A DNA stretch of 64,000 nt, from positions 124,001 to 188,000 of the forward strand of contig CAWGUF010000009.1 in the NCBI GenBank assembly GCA_963825625.1, written 5' to 3'. Made by a program: the position numbers and the translations under genes. The notes under the pieces were generated by a model. It was not told the DNA's origin. It made no database searches and worked only from the letters and a program-made list of their open reading frames with translations. This DNA is from CAMDPA01 sp963825625 (GTDB lineage Bacteria; Pseudomonadota; Alphaproteobacteria; Rhizobiales; Hyphomicrobiaceae). Positions 9,335 to 18,625 of the stretch are shown here, in pieces; within the stretch, counting starts at the first letter, position 1, and every line of letters starts with the position of its first letter.

Positions 9335-12300
9335 ATGGCAATGGCGGGTGCTGCCGATCCAAAGCGGCTGCTGGCTGAGACGGAGAGGGCGCAGTCGGAT
9401 GCGTCCGATCCTGCGGTGTCGGCCTGGGTATCCGCCAATGCCGGCGCCGGGAAAACGCACGTCCTCAAACGGCGGGTGCTGCGCATCCTGCTGGCTGGCA
9501 CGCTGCCGGCACGGATATTGTGTCTGACGTATACGAAGGCGGCCGCCGCGGAGATGCAGACGCGGGTGTTCGCTGATCTGTCGCGATGGGCGACGGCATC
9601 GCATGCCGAGCTGGAGAAGGCGCTGGTCGGCGTGCTCGGACGGGATCCGGAGCCGGCGGAGCTGGACAAAGCGCGGCAGCTTTTTGCCCGCGCGATCGAG
9701 ACGCCGGGCGGGCTCAAAGTGCAAACGATCCATGCGTTCTGCGAGCGCCTGTTGCAGCGCTTTCCGCTGGAGGCCGGGGTGCCGCCGGGGTTTGCTATTC
9801 TGGATGACGGGGAGGCGACACGGCTTCGACGCGAGGCGACAGACCAGGTGCTGGCGATCGCGAGCCGCGAGCGGTCTTCGCGCCTTGGGATGGCGCTGAA
9901 CACGATGATCGCGTTCGCGACCGGGGATGGGTTCGACACCGCGCTCGGCGCAGCGCTGGCCCGGCGCGACTGGCTGGAAACGGCTGTGCGGCTGGTGACG
10001 GAAGAGGCCGATGGGCTGGGCGCGGCAGAAAGGCTTTATCGCAGCTCATTAGGTGTGCGCGAGACGGTGGACAGGGCGGGCATCGAGGAAGAGCTCGCAT
10101 CGGTGATGCAGCCGGAGGCATTGAAACGCGCGGTTGTTGCGCTTGCGGATGGCAGCAAGACCGATCACAAGCTGGCCGACACGCTGTCGTCGGCGGTGAG
10201 GGCTGCCACGAATACGCAGCGCATCGCAGCCCTGCAGTCCGCGTTCCTGACGGCCACGCTGGAGCCGCGCTCCGACCGGTTCGTGACGAAGGCCATTCTG
10301 ACCAAGCATCCCGATGTGTTCGAAGGTCTGCAGCGTGCGCGCGACCGTTTCGCGGCATTGCATTTGGAGCGGCAAGGGCTTGTCGTGGCGGACGCTTCGC
10401 TGGCGCTGGTGGAAATCGCTGTTGCCGTCATGCAGCGCTATGGTGCGGCAAAGGCGCGGCGCGCGATGCTCGATTTCGAGGATCTGGTGCGGCGCACGGC
10501 GAACCTCCTGGTGATGTCGAGCGCGGCGGAGTGGGTGCTCTACAAGCTCGACGGGGGGCTCGACCACATCCTGGTGGATGAGGCACAGGATACTAGCCCG
10601 TTGCAGTGGACCGTGATCGAGAGCCTGGCACGAGAATTCTTCGCGGGCTCGGGCGCGCGGGAGGAAGCGCGGACCATCTTCGCTGTGGGGGACGAGAAGC
10701 AGTCGATCTACAGTTTCCAGGGCGCGGAGCCGCGGATGTTCGCGGAGACGGGCGCGGGGTTCAAGGCGTCGGCGGAGGAGGCGCGGCTACCGTGGCGCAC
10801 GGTGCCGCTGACGTTGTCGTTCCGCACCGTGGAGCCGCTGCTCGATGCGGTCGACACGGTGTTTGCGGATGCTGCGCGAACGCCCGGGCTGACGGCGGGA
10901 ACGGATGCGGTGCGGCATGTCGCGCTGCGGATAGGCCAGGCTGGCAGCGTCGAGATCTGGGACACGGAGAAGCCGGAGGAGACCGAGGCGGCTGATGCCT
11001 GGTTGCCGTTGGAGGATTCGACCGCGCCGTCGCCGGTGATGCGCCTTGCGGCGCGAATTGCCGACACCATCAAGCATTGGATCGAGAGCGGGGAGATGCT
11101 GGCCTCGCAGAACCGTCCGATCAGGGCCGGCGACGTGTTGATCCTGGTGCGGCGGCGCAGGCCATTCGCGGGTCCCATGGTGGCGGCGCTGAAGGCCCGT
11201 GGCATCGCGGTGGCGGGGGCCGACAGGTTGCGGCTGCTCGAGCAGATCGCGGTGAAGGATCTGGTTTCTCTCGGTCAGTTCCTAACGCTGCCGGAAGACG
11301 ATCTGGCGCTGGCAGAGGTGTTGAAGTCGCCGCTGTTCGATCTCGATGACGATGACCTGCTGTCGTTCGCCCATGCTCGGAAGGGGACGCTTTGGAGCGC
11401 GCTGATCGAGGCTGCACGTGGCAATGTCAAACTGCAGGCGGCAGCGGAAACGTTGCGGCGGTGGCGCGGCAGTGCGGATCAATCGCCGCCATTCGAGTTC
11501 TATGCCCAGGTGCTCGAGCGTGATGGCGGCCGCAAACGTCTGGTCGAACGTCTCGGACCGGAGAGTGTCGATGCGCTGACTGAGTTTCTCGATCTGGCAT
11601 TGGCCTACGACGAAGCGGAGACACCATCCCTGACGGGCTTTCTGCAGTGGCTGCAGACGGGGACACGCGAGATCAAGCGGGACATGGAGCATGGCCGCGA
11701 CGAGGTGCGGGTTCTCACGGTGCACGGCGCCAAGGGACTGGAGGCGCCGATCGTATTCATCGCGGACACCTGCTCTGCGCGCTCGGGCGGACAGCCGGGC
11801 GATCTTGTCGAGCTGGCGGCAACTGGATTGGCTGATGGGGTTGCGCCGCCGCTGGCATGGCCGGTGAAGGGAGCCGGGAGGCTGCCCGCCATTGCCGCCG
11901 GCAAGCAGGCGGCGGGTGCTGCCGAGGCGGAGGAGCGCAATCGGCTGCTGTATGTTGCGATGACGCGGGCGCGCGACAGGCTCTACGTGGCGGGTTTCGA
12001 AGGCGGCAAGGGGCGAGACCGTGGATGCTGGTATGATCTGATCGTGGAGGGGCTGGCGGATAAGCTTACGCGGACAAAAGACGAAGCGGGCCGGCCACTG
12101 CTGAAGCTGGCGCAAGATCAGGCTGTCGAGGCGGAAGACGAGCACGAGGCCGGTGTTTCAACGCGGCAGCCGTCCAGACCGCCTGACTGGGCGCGGGCCC
12201 CGGCCCCTCGCGAGCCACAGTTGACCATTCCTCTGGCGCCGTCGCGGCTGGCGCCGTACGACATCGACGAGAGCGGTGATCCTGTCGATGCTCCGGCCGG

Positions 12301-12925
12301 GCAGGACACGCCCGACCGGGAACCGGATTTCCCCTCACCGATCAAGCTGGCGGGCGACAACCGCTTCCTTCGCGGTACGATCACTCACGCGCTGTTCGAG
12401 CATCTGCCGACGCTCGATCCGGCGATCTGGGAGACGGCGGCGGCAGGCTTTGTCGAGAGCCGTGGCGGGCAGCTGCGGGCGCAGGTGCGCAAGAGCATCA
12501 TCGCGGAGACGCTGTCGGTGCTTCGCGACGCTCGTTTCGCAGCGGTGTTCGGACCGAAGGCGCGGGCGGAGGTGCCACTGGTCGCGGAGGTCCCGCCGCC
12601 GGACGGGAAGGGACCGCCACTGCGCCTGAACGGCCAGGTGGACCGGCTTGTGGTCGAGGAGAAAGACATACTCATCGTCGACTACAAGACCAATCGTCCG
12701 CCGCCCGCCGATGCGCTGGACGTGGCACCGGCCTATCTTTTCCAGCTCGCCGCCTACAGGCTCGCGCTGCGCGGGATCTATCCCGGGCGGTTGGTACGTG
12801 CCGCAATCCTGTGGACGGACGGGGCGCGCTTGATGGAGATTCCGCCGGATCTGCTCGACCGGCACGAAAGGGAGTTGTGGCAATTGGACTCCGTCAGCCT
12901 TGACGCGTCGGATCGGCGTTCCTAG
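9335..12925 (+). CDS. addA: Double-strand-break repair helicase-nuclease AddA
   Basis: A 1196-residue UvrD-family superfamily 1 helicase with a C-terminal nuclease. Seen: Walker A SANAGAGKTHVL (about 33-44), motif Ia LTYTKAAAAEM, Walker B ILVDEAQDTSPLQW (about 413-426), motif III VGDEKQSIYSFQGA, motifs V/VI in TVHGAKGLEAPIVF and LLYVAMTRARDRLY, and nuclease motif LIVDYKTNRPP (about 1116-1126). It works with AddB, which ends 3 nt upstream, in resection of double-strand breaks. Length matches alphaproteobacterial AddA (~1150-1200). trxA follows after 57 bp and may share the transcript. Confidence 0.96.
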   Translation: MAMAGAADPKRLLAETERAQSDASDPAVSAWVSANAGAGKTHVLKRRVLRILLAGTLPARILCLTYTKAAAAEMQTRVFADLSRWATASHAELEKALVGVLGRDPEPAELDKARQLFARAIETPGGLKVQTIHAFCERLLQRFPLEAGVPPGFAILDDGEATRLRREATDQVLAIASRERSSRLGMALNTMIAFATGDGFDTALGAALARRDWLETAVRLVTEEADGLGAAERLYRSSLGVRETVDRAGIEEELASVMQPEALKRAVVALADGSKTDHKLADTLSSAVRAATNTQRIAALQSAFLTATLEPRSDRFVTKAILTKHPDVFEGLQRARDRFAALHLERQGLVVADASLALVEIAVAVMQRYGAAKARRAMLDFEDLVRRTANLLVMSSAAEWVLYKLDGGLDHILVDEAQDTSPLQWTVIESLAREFFAGSGAREEARTIFAVGDEKQSIYSFQGAEPRMFAETGAGFKASAEEARLPWRTVPLTLSFRTVEPLLDAVDTVFADAARTPGLTAGTDAVRHVALRIGQAGSVEIWDTEKPEETEAADAWLPLEDSTAPSPVMRLAARIADTIKHWIESGEMLASQNRPIRAGDVLILVRRRRPFAGPMVAALKARGIAVAGADRLRLLEQIAVKDLVSLGQFLTLPEDDLALAEVLKSPLFDLDDDDLLSFAHARKGTLWSALIEAARGNVKLQAAAETLRRWRGSADQSPPFEFYAQVLERDGGRKRLVERLGPESVDALTEFLDLALAYDEAETPSLTGFLQWLQTGTREIKRDMEHGRDEVRVLTVHGAKGLEAPIVFIADTCSARSGGQPGDLVELAATGLADGVAPPLAWPVKGAGRLPAIAAGKQAAGAAEAEERNRLLYVAMTRARDRLYVAGFEGGKGRDRGCWYDLIVEGLADKLTRTKDEAGRPLLKLAQDQAVEAEDEHEAGVSTRQPSRPPDWARAPAPREPQLTIPLAPSRLAPYDIDESGDPVDAPAGQDTPDREPDFPSPIKLAGDNRFLRGTITHALFEHLPTLDPAIWETAAAGFVESRGGQLRAQVRKSIIAETLSVLRDARFAAVFGPKARAEVPLVAEVPPPDGKGPPLRLNGQVDRLVVEEKDILIVDYKTNRPPPADALDVAPAYLFQLAAYRLALRGIYPGRLVRAAILWTDGARLMEIPPDLLDRHERELWQLDSVSLDASDRRS

Positions 12926-12982
12926 GTTCTGCGTACTTCAAGCGACCGGCCCGCCAAGCGGCCTTATTCGGAGAGCGAGATC

Positions 12983-13315
12983 ATGGGCGCAGCCAAGGAA
13001 GTCTCTGACGCGACGTTCAATGCCGAGGTTTTGCAGGCAAGCGAGCCCGTTCTCGTGGATTTCCATGCGGAATGGTGCGGGCCGTGCAAAGCGATGGCGC
13101 CAGCGCTCGAGCAGGTCGCCGGCGAGCTGCAGGGCAAGCTGAAAGTGGTGAAGGTCGATGTCGACCAGAACCCTCAGATCACACAAGATTACCGGATCCA
13201 GGCGATGCCCACGCTGATCATGTTCAGCGGCGGCAAGGAAGTGAACCGGAACGTGGGTGCTCTGGTGCAGAAGACGAAGCTCGAAGCGTGGGTGAAGTCG
13301 AGCGTCGAAGTCTGA
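12983..13315 (+). CDS. trxA: Thioredoxin 1
   Basis: A 110-residue thioredoxin with active site WCGPCK (C32, C35) and the cis-Pro motif MPTLIMF. It reduces protein disulfides in the cytoplasm and is recycled by thioredoxin reductase. The start is ATG 12983 after GGAGAG. It is the last gene of the tsaE-amgK/murU/addB/addA run and is followed by a strong intrinsic terminator. Confidence 0.97.
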   Translation: MGAAKEVSDATFNAEVLQASEPVLVDFHAEWCGPCKAMAPALEQVAGELQGKLKVVKVDVDQNPQITQDYRIQAMPTLIMFSGGKEVNRNVGALVQKTKLEAWVKSSVEV

Positions 13316-13368
13316 GCCAGCGGGTTGCCGGTGCGGCTGAAGCCACCGGGCAAGTGATGGCGAATGCG

Positions 13369-13406
13369 GCGGTCAGCGGGACAATCCGCTGGCCGCTTTG
13401 CCTTTT
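13369..13406 (+). terminator. Rho-independent terminator after trxA
   Basis: An 11-bp stem, 13369-13379 paired with 13386-13396 (one G-T wobble), a loop of GACAAT, then TTTGCCTTTT. It lies 54 bp after the trxA stop and ends the murU-add-trx transcript. Confidence 0.85.
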
Positions 13407-13787
13407 CAAGTCAATTGGTTGCACTTTTCTCTATCGCGCGTGAGAGGCTTGCCCGGTGTGCGTTAACCATTGTGACAGATGTGATGACGGGGCATGCTGT
13501 GAATGTGACCCTGCAACTGGAATAATCATCGCAATCGATTGTTATATAGATGATTTTTGTTGTTAACGCTGTTGGTTGACATCGGTGGTTGGCGATGCTT
13601 GGTTCCCGCCGCCGCAACGATATGAGCGTTAATCAAAAATCAGACTGCAGGTCATTTTGCGGCGTCTTCCTGCAGCAGTTTGCGAATGGGGGCGATCGAC
13701 ATCCAACAGCGAACCGACAGGCTATTTGCCGGTCTGGCTTTCGATGACGGCTGTCGTCACGTCTTCTCTCCCAGAAATGGAGGTCAT
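13407..13787. other. Intergenic region upstream of the RlpA-like gene
   Basis: About 380 bp, more AT-rich around 13520-13570 than its surroundings. It ends in a clear Shine-Dalgarno (GGAGG, 13779-13783) for the RlpA-like gene. No further gene, repeat or firm promoter pair was recognised. Confidence 0.5.
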
Positions 13788-14306
13788 ATGAAACGGCTTT
13801 TCCTGGCTGCAATGGCAGCTGCCTGTGCGGTCTGGTCTCAGACCGGCTCGGCTATGGCTTATTCTGATGGAAGCTCAGAATTCATCGGCAGCGTGTTCCG
13901 CAATCCGGACCGGATCAACGTGGGCAACTCAACCTCGTCACGGCGCGCGCGTGAAAACCGGCGGTCGAGCCGCAGGGCTCCCCGCCCCGGCAGCAGCTCA
14001 GCGGTCCGCGCCGTCGGCAATTCGTCATCAGGCATCGCATCCTACTACTGGCAGCCCCAGCGCGTTGCCTCGGGCGGGTGGTTCAACCCGAACGCGCTGA
14101 CGGCTGCGCATAAGACACTGCCGTTCGGCACACGCGTGCGGGTGACGAATTTCAACAATGGCCGCGCCGTGGTTGTGCGCATCAATGATCGAGGTCCGTA
14201 CATTCGGGGTCGGGTCATCGACCTGTCGCTGCGCGCGGCCGGTGTGATCGGCATGCGTGGCTCGGGCGTAGCTCGCGTCAATCTACAAATTCTGGGTCGC
14301 GGCTAA
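13788..14306 (+). CDS. rlpA: Septal-ring RlpA-like lytic transglycosylase / double-psi beta-barrel protein
   Basis: A 172-residue exported protein. The ATG at 13788 is chosen because GGAGG precedes it and a signal peptide follows (MKRLFLAAMAAACAV, cleavage near AMA). A basic low-complexity stretch (about 45-75, RRARENRRSSRRAPR) leads to the RlpA double-psi beta-barrel: GIASYYW, then ALTAAHKTLPFGTRVRVTN, VVRINDRGPY and IDLSLRAAGVIG. RlpA proteins bind or cleave denuded glycan strands of peptidoglycan. No lipobox or SPOR domain is seen, so this is a short soluble periplasmic version. It faces the tctC gene, with a hairpin between them. Confidence 0.85.
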   Translation: MKRLFLAAMAAACAVWSQTGSAMAYSDGSSEFIGSVFRNPDRINVGNSTSSRRARENRRSSRRAPRPGSSSAVRAVGNSSSGIASYYWQPQRVASGGWFNPNALTAAHKTLPFGTRVRVTNFNNGRAVVVRINDRGPYIRGRVIDLSLRAAGVIGMRGSGVARVNLQILGRG

Positions 14307-14333
14307 GACGCCGCTGCGCAACCAAAGCATTCG

Positions 14334-14361
14334 TCAGGCGGACGCTCGTGTGTCCGCCTGA
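14334..14361. terminator. Hairpin between convergent genes
   Basis: A perfect 10-bp stem, 14334-14343 (TCAGGCGGAC) paired with 14352-14361, with an 8-nt loop. It lies between the RlpA-like gene (+) and the tctC-like gene (-). There is no strong U-tract on either side, so this is a probable rather than certain bidirectional terminator. Confidence 0.6.
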
Positions 14362-14408
14362 TCTCGATTCCGGGGTGCTTCTTGTTTCCGAGGCGATGTC
14401 GGGGCGGG

Positions 14409-15431
14409 TTACTTCAGGAGTGCCTGCATGCGCTCCACTACGGCTGGCGGCACTTTCATCGTGTCGGCCATGAACTTCTGCAGATCGGCGCCGGACATGG
14501 GGTTGAGCTCGGCCTTTGCCTTGGCGACCTCGGCAAGAACCTCCGGATCCTTTGTCATCGCCATGAATGCTGCGCGCAGGGCGGCGACGCGGTCGGCTGG
14601 GAGGCCGGGCGGTGCGAGGAACGAGCGACCGACTTCCTCGCCGCTGACGTACAGCGACATCAATTGCTTGTCTGCCGCCGTCTTACCGAGCTCGACGAAC
14701 GCGGGAATGTTCGGCATCTGCGGGGTGCGGCTCGTGGCGTACTGCACGAGAATGTTGGCTTCCTTGTTGGCGATCCACTGCGGCCGCTTCTGCTTGACGG
14801 TGGTGTAGGATGTGGAGGCGGATTCGACCTCGCCGCGCTCCATGGCGAGCAGGCCATTCGTCGAACCCTTGTAGGGGCCGACGAGCTTGAATTTCGTGCC
14901 AATTATTCCGTTTAGCAGCAGGGGATAGCCGCGTGTCGGCGAGCCGCCGCCGGTGTGCGAGACGGGTGTTTCGAATTGCCTGGCGTCGTCGATTGTCTTG
15001 ATCTTAGATTTCGCCATCGTGAGCTGGACCTGGGTGACCGACGTGGCGCGTCCAATCCAGTTGAACTTGGCCACATCATAGCGCGCGCCTGTGTTCTTGA
15101 CGGCCTGCTCGATGGCGAGTGTCTGCGAGACGCTGCCGATCACGGTGCCGTCCTTCGGGGCGACCGTGAAGAGATGGTTGGCTGCCGTCAGGCTGCCGGC
15201 GCCCGGCATATTCTGTACGACGATTGTCGGCTTGCCGGGCAGGTGCTTGCCCATGTGACGGGCGACCAGGCGGGCGAAATAATCGTAGGTGCCGCCTGGG
15301 CCGAAGCCGACAATGAGATTGATCGTCTTGCCGGCATAGAATTTCTCGACCGATTGTGCTGCGGCAGGCATCGCTGCAAGCGGCGACAACAGCAGTGCGG
15401 CCGTGAGCGCTTTGTGGCTGCGGTTCGGCAT
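14409..15431 (-). CDS. Tripartite tricarboxylate transporter substrate-binding protein (Bug/TctC family)
   Basis: A 340-residue periplasmic binding protein: signal peptide (cleavage near AAA-QS), then FYAGKTINLIVGFGPGGTYDYFARLVARHM and VQNMPGAGSLTAANHLF, the ligand-carboxylate and N-terminal lobe signatures of the Bug/TctC family. Family members bind carboxylates and pass them to TctA/TctB membrane subunits. None is adjacent, so this is an orphan receptor, common for this family. An alpha/beta hydrolase lies immediately upstream on the same strand and could share the transcript. The ligand cannot be told from the sequence. Confidence 0.9.
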   Translation of the reverse strand: MPNRSHKALTAALLLSPLAAMPAAAQSVEKFYAGKTINLIVGFGPGGTYDYFARLVARHMGKHLPGKPTIVVQNMPGAGSLTAANHLFTVAPKDGTVIGSVSQTLAIEQAVKNTGARYDVAKFNWIGRATSVTQVQLTMAKSKIKTIDDARQFETPVSHTGGGSPTRGYPLLLNGIIGTKFKLVGPYKGSTNGLLAMERGEVESASTSYTTVKQKRPQWIANKEANILVQYATSRTPQMPNIPAFVELGKTAADKQLMSLYVSGEEVGRSFLAPPGLPADRVAALRAAFMAMTKDPEVLAEVAKAKAELNPMSGADLQKFMADTMKVPPAVVERMQALLK

Positions 15432-15484
15432 TGTGATCCTCCCTTGCTTTCAGCTTCGAAAGCTCGCGCGCTGGGGCCGATGTG

Positions 15485-16358
15485 TCAATCGCGCCGTGTC
15501 GGGGTGGTGATGGGCGCGAGGTTTGCCGCGGCGAGGAATTTGGCAAAGACCGAAGCCATTTCGCCGGCTTTCGACTGCCATTCTGCTGCGTCGGACACGT
15601 CGACGTCCTGGTCGTCGCGTTGCAGGCGATGGACCTCGGCGTTCGGCATGTAGCTGGCAGCGCGCTCGCCCATGACGCCCGGATGGGTCCGGTCCCAGCC
15701 CGGGATGATGCAGACCGGCATCGCGAGCGAGGCCAGGTCGGTGGCGGAGATGCCGACCAGCGGCAGCTCGGCTCCGGCCATGAAGTGGCGTCGCCAGGAC
15801 TGCATGCACGCGCGGAAATGCTGTGGATCGGTAGCAAGCAACGTGGCGCGGTTTGCGGGTCGATCGGCGATCAGCTGAGCGAAGTGCTCGGTCTCGGCAA
15901 CTGCTGGCATGCCGCCAGAACTCCACGGCGCGCAGGTGGCAGTCGTAGTATTTCTCTACGAGACGCCGGACGGCGAAATCGCCGCCGGTGACACGGGTCA
16001 GGAGCAGTGCGCGGGTGTCGGCGGGATAGCGCAGCGCAAAGGTCAGCGCGGTGCGCGCGCCGGACGACGAGCCACCGATGATGGTGGGCAGCATATCGAG
16101 CTGCTTCAGCAATGTGTGCAGATTATCGGCCCATACGCCGTATTCAGCCTGGCTGGCATCGAAGCCGATCTCGGATGCGCCACAGTTGCGCCGGTCATGG
16201 ATGAGGACGCGGTAGCCGGCCGCGGCCATGTGCTCGGCGAGGGGGCGGACCTCGGCCATCGGATTGCGACTGCCCGGCATCAGCGCCATCGCCGGTCCCT
16301 GCGAAGGGCCAAGGATCTCGTAGGGCGTTTCAAGGCCGTTGATAAGGATTTTGAGCAT
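15485..16358 (-). CDS. Alpha/beta hydrolase (one frameshift near 15910)
   Basis: About 290 residues. The N-terminal half reads from ATG 16358: MLKILINGLETPYEILG, the oxyanion region LMPGSRNP, VLIHDRRNCGASE, and the nucleophile elbow IGGSSSGARTAL. The frame then switches near 15906-15917 (…LRAVEFW / GMPAVAETEHF…) and continues to TPTRRD at 15485, including CIIPGWDRTHPG and the region of the acid and His residues. A single-base indel accounts for it. Family: alpha/beta hydrolases similar to 2-hydroxy-6-oxo-dienoate hydrolases; the substrate is unknown. It lies 53 bp upstream of tctC on the same strand, so carboxylate uptake and hydrolysis may be linked (inference). Confidence 0.75.
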
Positions 16359-17200
16359 TCCGGTGCTCCGTTTCGTGCGGCCGCCTGTTACCGGCTAAGA
16401 CTACGCTTTTTGCTGCCGAATGGCGATTGCGACGCGTACCGGCCGCCGGCCGGGTTCAAGTGCTCGGCTCGCAGCATGTGTCGACGAGCGGCGACCGCTC
16501 TGCGGAGGGAGGGGACTTTGACGGGCGCCAGCGCGAGGCTCTGGCATATTCGGAGCGTTATGGCAGAAGCGCACCCGGGAGCGGCCGTGGAGGGCAGTTC
16601 GGCTTGGGGCCAGCTACGGACGTCCTGAGACACCGACGATCAGGCCGCGTGTGCTTTTCGCGCGCATCAAGTCGGTAGTGCTCGCCCTGAAATTTACTGC
16701 AGTGCGTCACGCCGGTTGCCGATTCCGGCTTGTGGCGACCGCTTCCGATCCTGTCGCGTCGGTCGGTACTCAGCTCACAGATCGTGCGTTTCGATGCCCC
16801 CATGCAGACCTGAGCAGAGGCAATATGACGTGCCGCAGTGCAGATGCGCGTTGCCGATAAGCGGACGAGTATGTCGAGTTTTCGCTGCGGCACTTGTCGG
16901 TGCGCCCGCTGGTGCAACCGCAGTTTCAAGCGCGGCCGCACCTTCGCCATCGTGACGAACTATTTATCCAGTCCGCACGGGGCAGCGCTGGGCACACTCA
17001 TTCAGTCACAGGGCAGCACGAGGCAGTATGAGTTCCGATCTGGAACGATGTGGGTTCTGCCTCAATTCACGACAAATCTGACTATGCGTCTCCCGCTCCG
17101 ATTGAACGAGCATTGGAAAGTATGACGTCGATTGCGTGATTGTGCCGCGCCATTAACGGCATGGGTGCCGTCGACACGTTGGCCCTCGTATTTCGTCGAA
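16359..17200. other. Long non-coding or unrecognised stretch
   Basis: About 840 bp without a gene I can support. Frames on both strands show compositions rich in R, S and C, typical of out-of-frame reading, with no signal peptide, membrane segment or motif. It separates the tctC region from the hydrolase pair and could be decayed sequence. Confidence 0.4.
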
Positions 17201-18610
17201 ATGTCAGGCAGGCGGAAACGCATGACCTGGGCAGCTCTCATCCTGCTGAAGTCGGCATATCTCCACCTGTTCGAGCTCGATTTCAGCGACATCGACCTCG
17301 ACGATATTCGCCATCACGGACCGGCTCTGCAGCATGCCATTTTCGAGACCGCCCTTCACGTTCGCTCCGTCGTATCCGACGGGAACAGAAGCGACGCATT
17401 AGATGGCGAAGCCGTCAAGGCGCTTCGCAACGTGCTGCGGGCCGCCCGGGTTGCCATAGATCTTATTGGCGAGGTCTACCTCCACCATCCTCGTTTGGCA
17501 CCGGGCCAGTCGACCCTTGGTGCATTCTCCGGTGGCGCACCTCACCTTCTGGTCAACCCGAAATTTGCCTCGGAGCCGGTTCGCCTTCTGCCGGGCGACG
17601 TCATCCTGCAACGTGGAATGCTCCACAATAGCGCTGCCATCGCGCGGATAGGGGACATCGATTCCAATTTCAGCCATGCCGCGATCGTGGCCGAGGATCG
17701 CGATGGCAGCCTGGTTATGGTCGAGGCATTGATCGAGCGTGGCTCGGTGGTCACGCCGTTGCGGCACGCTCTGGCACATGGTATCGGCCGCGCCATGCTG
17801 TTTCGGCACCGGGATGCGCAGCTGGCCCGTTCGGCTGCGGCCCAGATACATGACCATGTCGCTGCCTCGCTCTCAGCGCGCCGACCGATTCTTTATGATT
17901 TCTCCATGGAGCTCGCCGGTAACGAGCGTCTGTTCTGCTCGAAGCTCGTTCGAATGGCATATAGCCTGGGCTCCGATGGGAACTGCAATCTGCCTCGGTT
18001 TACGACGCGGCTCGAAATGAAAAATCGAGACTTCGTCGACCGAATTGGCGTTACAGCGCACGAGACGTTTGCGCCCGGCGATCTGGAGATCGAGCCGTCG
18101 TTCGATATCGTCGCCGAGTGGCGCGACTACCGAGTCACATCGGAGCTGCGTCTCAAGGACATGATTATGACCAAGCTGTTCGAGTGGATGGATGACGACG
18201 GCTACGTGTTCCGCCCTGACGTCGCGATTATGCTTGCTGGCCTGGCCGGCCGGCTGTCGACGAGGTTGCCGGACAGGCTACAGGACGCTTTTGCCAAGCT
18301 GGTTGCCCGTGTGCCGCCGAACATGACCAGCACTGCGATCGAGGCCGTGGCAATGCTGCATAAGACTGCCGAGCCGCTCTATCATCGGCTCGCTTTGCTC
18401 GATGACGAGACGATCAGGTCCACCGGGCGGCCGCTGCATCCACGGCAGGCACTGGAAACGCTCGAGCGGATCAGGCAGCGCAGGCCCGATCGCATCGGCT
18501 ATCTCGCCTTGCCGGGATCGATGAGATTGCGGGAGGCGCACCGCGGGACCCATGGGTCTTCGACCACACCTGTATCCCGAAACAGGACAGAAACCCGTCG
18601 TCATGACTGA
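17201..18610 (+). CDS. YiiX/LRAT-like permuted NlpC/P60 hydrolase
   Basis: 469 residues from ATG 17201 (ATG 17222 is an alternative; neither has a strong ribosome site). The central domain has the circularly permuted NlpC/P60 order: LLPGDVILQRG (about 129-139), the His in NFSHAAIVAED (H159), a Glu in VEALIE (E175) and, downstream, the Cys in LFCSKLVRMAY (C246). This arrangement is seen in YiiX/YebB and LRAT-type enzymes, which act on amide or ester bonds of peptides or lipids. An N-terminal helical part (about 10-110) and a C-terminal helical part (about 330-469) are unassigned. No signal peptide. The next gene begins 15 nt after the stop, so the two almost certainly form an operon. Substrate unknown. 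Confidence 0.72.
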   Translation: MSGRRKRMTWAALILLKSAYLHLFELDFSDIDLDDIRHHGPALQHAIFETALHVRSVVSDGNRSDALDGEAVKALRNVLRAARVAIDLIGEVYLHHPRLAPGQSTLGAFSGGAPHLLVNPKFASEPVRLLPGDVILQRGMLHNSAAIARIGDIDSNFSHAAIVAEDRDGSLVMVEALIERGSVVTPLRHALAHGIGRAMLFRHRDAQLARSAAAQIHDHVAASLSARRPILYDFSMELAGNERLFCSKLVRMAYSLGSDGNCNLPRFTTRLEMKNRDFVDRIGVTAHETFAPGDLEIEPSFDIVAEWRDYRVTSELRLKDMIMTKLFEWMDDDGYVFRPDVAIMLAGLAGRLSTRLPDRLQDAFAKLVARVPPNMTSTAIEAVAMLHKTAEPLYHRLALLDDETIRSTGRPLHPRQALETLERIRQRRPDRIGYLALPGSMRLREAHRGTHGSSTTPVSRNRTETRRHD

Positions 18611-18625
18611 TTGCAAGCGATCGAG

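Noticed and set aside
16388..17131. Several frames of 80-240 residues on both strands
   Set aside because: Compositions rich in Arg/Cys/Ser, no signal peptide, motif or ribosome site.
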